A DNA stretch of 64,000 bases from Paragorgia papillata (taxonomy: Eukaryota > Cnidaria > Anthozoa > Scleralcyonacea > Coralliidae): the NCBI GenBank assembly GCA_035771165.1, contig JAWNZC010000234.1, positions 3,505,001-3,569,000 on the forward strand, written 5' to 3'. The translations under genes were made by a program, and so were the position numbers. Positions 61,301 through 64,000 of this stretch are shown one piece after another (the stretch's first letter is position 1; each line of letters begins with the position of its first letter). The notes below the pieces were generated by a model, which saw only the letters and a program-made list of their open reading frames with translations, did not search any database and was not told the DNA's origin.

Positions 61301-62286
61301 AGAATTATGTACTCCACTATGAAACCCTTGAACAAATATTAGCAAATGGTTTAAAGTTAACAAAAATTCATCGTGGAATTTCATTCGTTGAAAAAGCTTG
61401 GATGAAACCATACATTATGTTAAATACAAAGTTAAGAACAGCTGCCACCAATGATTTCGAAAAAGATTTTTACAAACTCATGAACAACTCTGTGTTTGGT
61501 AAGACAATGGAAAATGTTAGAAACAGGGCCGATGTTCGATTGGTATCATTTGAAGACCAACTTGAAAAATTAGCGAAAAAACCTAACTACAATGGTAAAA
61601 ATATATTTACCGAAAACTTGGCAGCAGTTCATATGAGAAAAACTAGAGTCAAACTAAACAAACCCATATATGTAGGTGCAGCCATTCTAGACAAAAGTAA
61701 AATATCCATGTATGATTTTGACTACAATTATATTAAACCAAAATATGGGGACAGGGCAAAACTACTAATTACAGACACTGATAGCTTATGTTACGAAATC
61801 AAAACCAACGACTTTTTTGTAGATATCTCGCCAGATGTTGAAACCATGTTTGATACCTCAAACTTCCCAAAAACCCATCCAAGTGGAATTAAGTGTGGTG
61901 TTAACAAGAAAGTTGTTGGTATGATGAAATCCGAAACTGGTGCTGAACAAATCTCAGAATTTGTAGGATTAAGATCAAAAGCTTACGCACTTAAAATGGC
62001 AAAAAAGTTAGACCCTATAACTGGGTTAATGGAGTGTAAGGAGGACAAAAAGTGTAAAGGTATTGCAAAGGCTGTTATTAACAATGACATCAAATTTAAC
62101 GATTATGTGGATTGCCTGTTTACAGAAAAAAACTTATTAAAAGGGATGAACACATTTAGGAGTACAAACCATACAATTCATACCATTCATGTTAACAAAA
62201 TAGCGTTAAATTCTGCAGATGACAAAAGGGTTATATTAGATGATAAAATTTCAACGCTTGCGATTGGACATTATAAAACTAGATAG
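58321..62286 (+). CDS. polB: protein-primed DNA polymerase B, intact
   Basis: 1,321 aa, one of the largest genes. In order: a Lys/Arg-rich helical N-terminus (1-130); GSGWSIRSVENLHISITKY then a possible OTU-like protease pair, Cys298 (NDMCFAYC) and His393 (LDDHYSV); a C2H2 finger (C418, C421, HETICRTH); Exo I ADFECM (about 476-481); an HNH/endonuclease-VII-like VRDHDHLNGKYRGAAHNDCN (about 610-629) inside the exonuclease; Exo II HNFSGYDSH; Exo III YLKTDVLLLSD; motif A DMNNLYG (from 912); motif B KLMNNSVFGKTMEN (from 1052); motif C TDTDSL (about 1151-1156). All catalytic residues present. Start after TACTATAATAAATA. Confidence 0.95.
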   Translation: MTKYTTDPKLLKIRENARLRKQRQLQRDKEMKPFKPERLAKLQEVQEKKRLAKETRDQQHETLKQLKINKKLNEKIANKETQKWSREIKQEEARQDKIKWNKKWLGTNKKLSRNRRILGNKLTKIFNRKTKVNKKLRQTEPVMIKDFANGKAALYEISGQNYRDPTVFLEETTPTVENLINKIENSKKVKTTLICKLVHYDYVDRIEEVDLFYFTSHMKAMTTEEDVRESYKQAKREMLENLASHQKKGSGWSIRSVENLHISITKYKPLNGKGYKPLPKIIRDKKAIINLKNKNDMCFAYCIVAAKILNDNPTEKNLERNPIPRKIRKECKNYDWSGIEFPVKIKDIPKFEKLNNMRINVFSWDSEIKRVFQIMISKKTNKDVINLFWLDDHYSVINNLSRLVGEQIDNHQHKKFICNFCMNPFKTEEILNEHETICRTHDAQIQEYPEKGLDDIMGWSGKDFKKTQDVPFIIVADFECMLKTLKTGNNDEEKSYTQKYQEHIPTGYCFQIICSDPTIFPGKTVSYTKQYEFQDIGQMFVEALEKEAKKIWHNYLKDPKKIIMTADDEKNFQNATTCYVCGGQFVQKKLKELDPKSLWKANKNTAKSKVRDHDHLNGKYRGAAHNDCNYSMSSARHIPVLFHNFSGYDSHLIAKYLGLSNGPIGCIAKTEEEYISVNKKLWMDGGMKKDPKTGTLRKKWVPLELRFLDSLKFMSSSLATLASNLPKTEFHYTENGFKDHPKENVDLLKQKGVFPYEFLDSLKKMDYPKLPPKEKFYSRLTRKHISDDDYKHAQTVWDKFKCKSLKDYHDLYLKTDVLLLSDVIQNFRKMSKNTYKLDPMWFYTTPGLSWSALLKMTNQKLELLTDPNMYLMVEKGIRGGISTITHRYAKANNRYMDEYDPEKESVFIPYLDMNNLYGFAMMQPLPVGGFEWVPEKELAGWEKYLTTEGEGCFLEVDLDYPEELHDLHNNMPFAAERMMIDKVEKLVPNLNNKKNYVLHYETLEQILANGLKLTKIHRGISFVEKAWMKPYIMLNTKLRTAATNDFEKDFYKLMNNSVFGKTMENVRNRADVRLVSFEDQLEKLAKKPNYNGKNIFTENLAAVHMRKTRVKLNKPIYVGAAILDKSKISMYDFDYNYIKPKYGDRAKLLITDTDSLCYEIKTNDFFVDISPDVETMFDTSNFPKTHPSGIKCGVNKKVVGMMKSETGAEQISEFVGLRSKAYALKMAKKLDPITGLMECKEDKKCKGIAKAVINNDIKFNDYVDCLFTEKNLLKGMNTFRSTNHTIHTIHVNKIALNSADDKRVILDDKISTLAIGHYKTR

Positions 62287-62298
62287 ATTAAGTTCAAG

Positions 62299-62323
62299 AT
62301 TTGTATTCAAAAAGAATACAAAT
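62299..62323. terminator. palindrome ATTTGTATTC/GAATACAAAT after PolB
   Basis: 10-bp stem 13 bp after the PolB stop; conserved with 13671-13694. Confidence 0.55.
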
Positions 62324-62475
62324 TTTTGGGGTTTTAAAATTTTACTTTTTTCATGTGTTTTTTTCGATCATGTAGAAACACTACTTGGTACTCTTATAGA
62401 ATTATAGGTCAAACCTTTTCTTTTCGGCATTCTTTTGTATTTATTTTGTTTTTAAAAATCTTTAACATACAATTT

Positions 62476-62855
62476 AAAAACTCCCGAAAAATCCCCAAAA
62501 CCCAAACCCAAAAACTCCCGAAAAATCCCCAAAACCCAAACCCAAAAAAAATTCCAGAAAATCTTCCAGGAGGGGGTTGCAAATGGTTTTCGAAAATGTC
62601 CCAGGATCGGATTTCAAAAATTCCAGGAGGGGGTTGCAAATGGTTTTCGAAAATGTCCCAGGATCGGATTTCAAAAATTCCAGGAGGGGGTTGCAAATGG
62701 TTTTCGAAAATGTCCCAGGATCGGATTTCAAAAATTCCAGGAGGGGGTTGCAAATGGTTTTCGAAACTGAGGTCAGTATCGGAAGGGAATCTTCCGGGGA
62801 GGGGGTTGCAAATGGTTTTCAAAACTGAGGTCAGTATCGGCATTTATACCCTACT
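62476..62855. repeat. element 2 right terminal inverted repeat
   Basis: 380 bp, reverse complement of 43006-43385, ending TTTATACCCTACT and followed by the target duplication AGCGTA. Confidence 0.95.
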
Positions 62856-62861
62856 AGCGTA

Positions 62862-63265
62862 TTCAAACCAGTGATTCAAACAGGAAGATTATACAAAAGT
62901 AAATAATCTGAATTTAATAGCAGTTCAAATCTCGCCACCACCGCCAGGGGATTTTCTGAACAAGCTGACCATTGATTAAATTCAAGCTGAATTGCAGCGT
63001 TAAAAGATTTTCGTGTGAAGGTAAAAGACAACTACGTTTATTAATACAAAATCTAAATCCAGTTTAAAAGTTTAATATGGTTGACCAATTTAAAAAGATT
63101 TTACAGCTGTTCACCACTTCGTTTAGGCCTTAGGGATTGTACAATATCGTAAAGGTATTATTATTTCTCTGGATTTACGGAACGACTTATTTTTTGGGGG
63201 CCCTGGAAATTTTGTACCCTGGGCACTTGCCCATTGGTTATTAAATGTGGCCCTGCTGAATAGTC
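62862..63265. other. intergenic, no gene seen
   Basis: Host-like, no supported frame; a GGGGGCCCTGGAAATTTTGT stretch near 63197 may be an old transposon end. Confidence 0.4.
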
Positions 63266-63725
63266 AATATAGACTCAACTTGACCTCGTCAGTTAAACTG
63301 TAGCAAGATAAAATCTTTATAGTGTTAATTGTTAAATACAGTACAAATGTTCACATCAATCAATCAGTTTTTCACAGCATACCACTGAGTAGTTTAAAGA
63401 TAAATTAAAATAGTTCAAATTCAAAACAGAATAATATTATACACTCTGTGTAATATGTAAATATAAATGTAACATAAATTTATATCAATGTAAACTCAAT
63501 TTGACCTCATCAGTTGAAGTGTAGCAAGATGAAATGTTAATAGTGTTAATTGTTAAATTCAGTACAAATATCAGGATTTTGAAGCTTGGCATGGTGATAT
63601 ACGTTAATGTAATAAAACAAAATGTTTGCAGTTATAGACAATGTTTATTAATGATAAAAGGTGTATAACTGCAAATATTTTGTTTTATTACAGTACAAAT
63701 ATTCACATCAATCAATCAATCAACA
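63266..63725. repeat. diverged direct duplication, second copy split by a hairpin
   Basis: About 100 bp around AGTGTTAATTGTTAAATACA recurs (63266-63370, 63486-63571). The second copy is interrupted between two CAGTACAAATAT words by a segment whose ends GTAATAAAACAAAATGTTTG (63609) and its complement (to 63693) form a hairpin. Confidence 0.65.
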
Positions 63726-63732
63726 ATTAGAC

Positions 63733-64000
63733 TGCAAGAAAGCTTAAATGGAGTTGATTATATTCTTATTGATGAATATTCTATGCTTGGTCAAGTTGCT
63801 TTTGGCTGGATAGATAGACAAGCGTTGCAAACAAGCAACAGGATTTCATGACAAAGTTCTTGGAGGAAAATCTCTGATTTTAATTGGTGACCCCCCAGGT
63901 CAGTTACCAACATGTAGCAGATAAGCCTCTTTATCACGCTAAACCATCAAGTGCTGATGGTGAACAAGGCTATCAAACTTACAGAATGTTTGATAAAGTT
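63733..64000 (+). pseudogene. PIF1/Helitron-type helicase fragment (runs off right edge)
   Basis: The plus strand reads LNGVDYILIDEYSMLGQVAF (Walker B, IDEYSM) and, after frame breaks, LILIGDPPGQLP and DGEQGYQTYRMFDKV. These are the ordered motifs of PIF1-family helicases, as found in Helitrons and host PIF1. At least two frame changes or stops within 270 bp. The Walker A region is missing upstream. Confidence 0.65.

Larger units (their letters stand above)
43006..62855 (+). mobile_element. Polinton/Maverick-like element 2, full length, all ORFs open
   Basis: 19,850 bp bounded by AGTAG...CTACT inverted ends of 380 bp, flanked by AGCGTA at 43000-43005 and 62856-62861. Carries the same genes as element 1 in the same order but on the opposite strand. 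No frameshift or premature stop was found, including PolB, integrase, both fibres and capsid genes. An intact target duplication and equal TIRs argue for recent insertion. Confidence 0.96.

Noticed and set aside
1..64000. tRNA, rRNA or riboswitch genes
   Set aside because: No cloverleaf with TTC loop sequences or rRNA blocks was recognised on either strand by eye.

Overview
The window reads as nuclear DNA of an aquatic invertebrate animal, possibly a cnidarian or sponge; the phylum cannot be fixed from sequence alone. The evidence is a C2H2 zinc-finger gene, microsatellites, non-LTR, Penelope-like and hAT/Harbinger-type relics, foldback elements and minisatellites, with no bacterial operons. 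Almost everything that can be interpreted is mobile DNA.

The main content is two complete, oppositely oriented Polinton/Maverick-class elements (endogenous virus-like DNA transposons). Element 1 is 13081-33152 (20,072 bp; 267-bp terminal inverted repeats, TIRs; 6-bp target duplication TATATA). Element 2 is 43006-62855 (19,850 bp; 380-bp TIRs; target duplication AGCGTA). Both TIRs begin AGTAG and end CTACT. They carry the same set of about 20 genes in the same order. From the end opposite the polymerase: a small Cys/His protein, a lectin-like fibre, a collagen-like fibre, an archaeo-eukaryotic primase, small membrane proteins, the major capsid protein, the packaging ATPase, the minor capsid (penton) protein, two small membrane proteins, an oppositely oriented pair (zinc-ribbon transcription-factor-like protein and an unknown 400-aa protein), the retroviral-type integrase, a large membrane-active protein, a single-TM protein, a Src-like myristoylated protein, two SAP/NUMOD-like proteins, a tiny membrane protein on the other strand, and a protein-primed DNA polymerase B. 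Element 2 has every ORF open. Element 1 has frameshifts in the polymerase, the large membrane protein and the collagen-like fibre.

Together the genes give a virus-like programme: integration (integrase plus TIRs), replication (PolB and primase), possible own late transcription (zinc-ribbon factor, a TATAATAAATG-like start motif and AT-rich palindromes after genes), capsid assembly (major and minor capsid, ATPase) and host attachment (two fibres sharing an N-terminal MSYYYGY tag). No adenain-like maturation protease is visible; a Cys/His site inside the polymerase N-terminal region may be an OTU-like protease. The capsid proteins are nearly identical between copies while other genes have diverged.

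Left flank (1-13080): non-LTR retrotransposon fragments interrupted by TAA microsatellites, foldback/MITE sequences, two adjacent 2.8- and 3.4-kb units sharing both ends but not their middles, a GGATCCT minisatellite, and a Harbinger-like MITE nested in a hAT-like element. Between the elements (33153-43005): a second GGATCCT array, a ten-finger C2H2 gene, a 4.7-kb composite foldback transposon with an 8-bp target duplication, and a Penelope-like relic. Right flank (62856-64000): tandem duplications, a hairpin and a decayed PIF1/Helitron-type helicase running off the edge.
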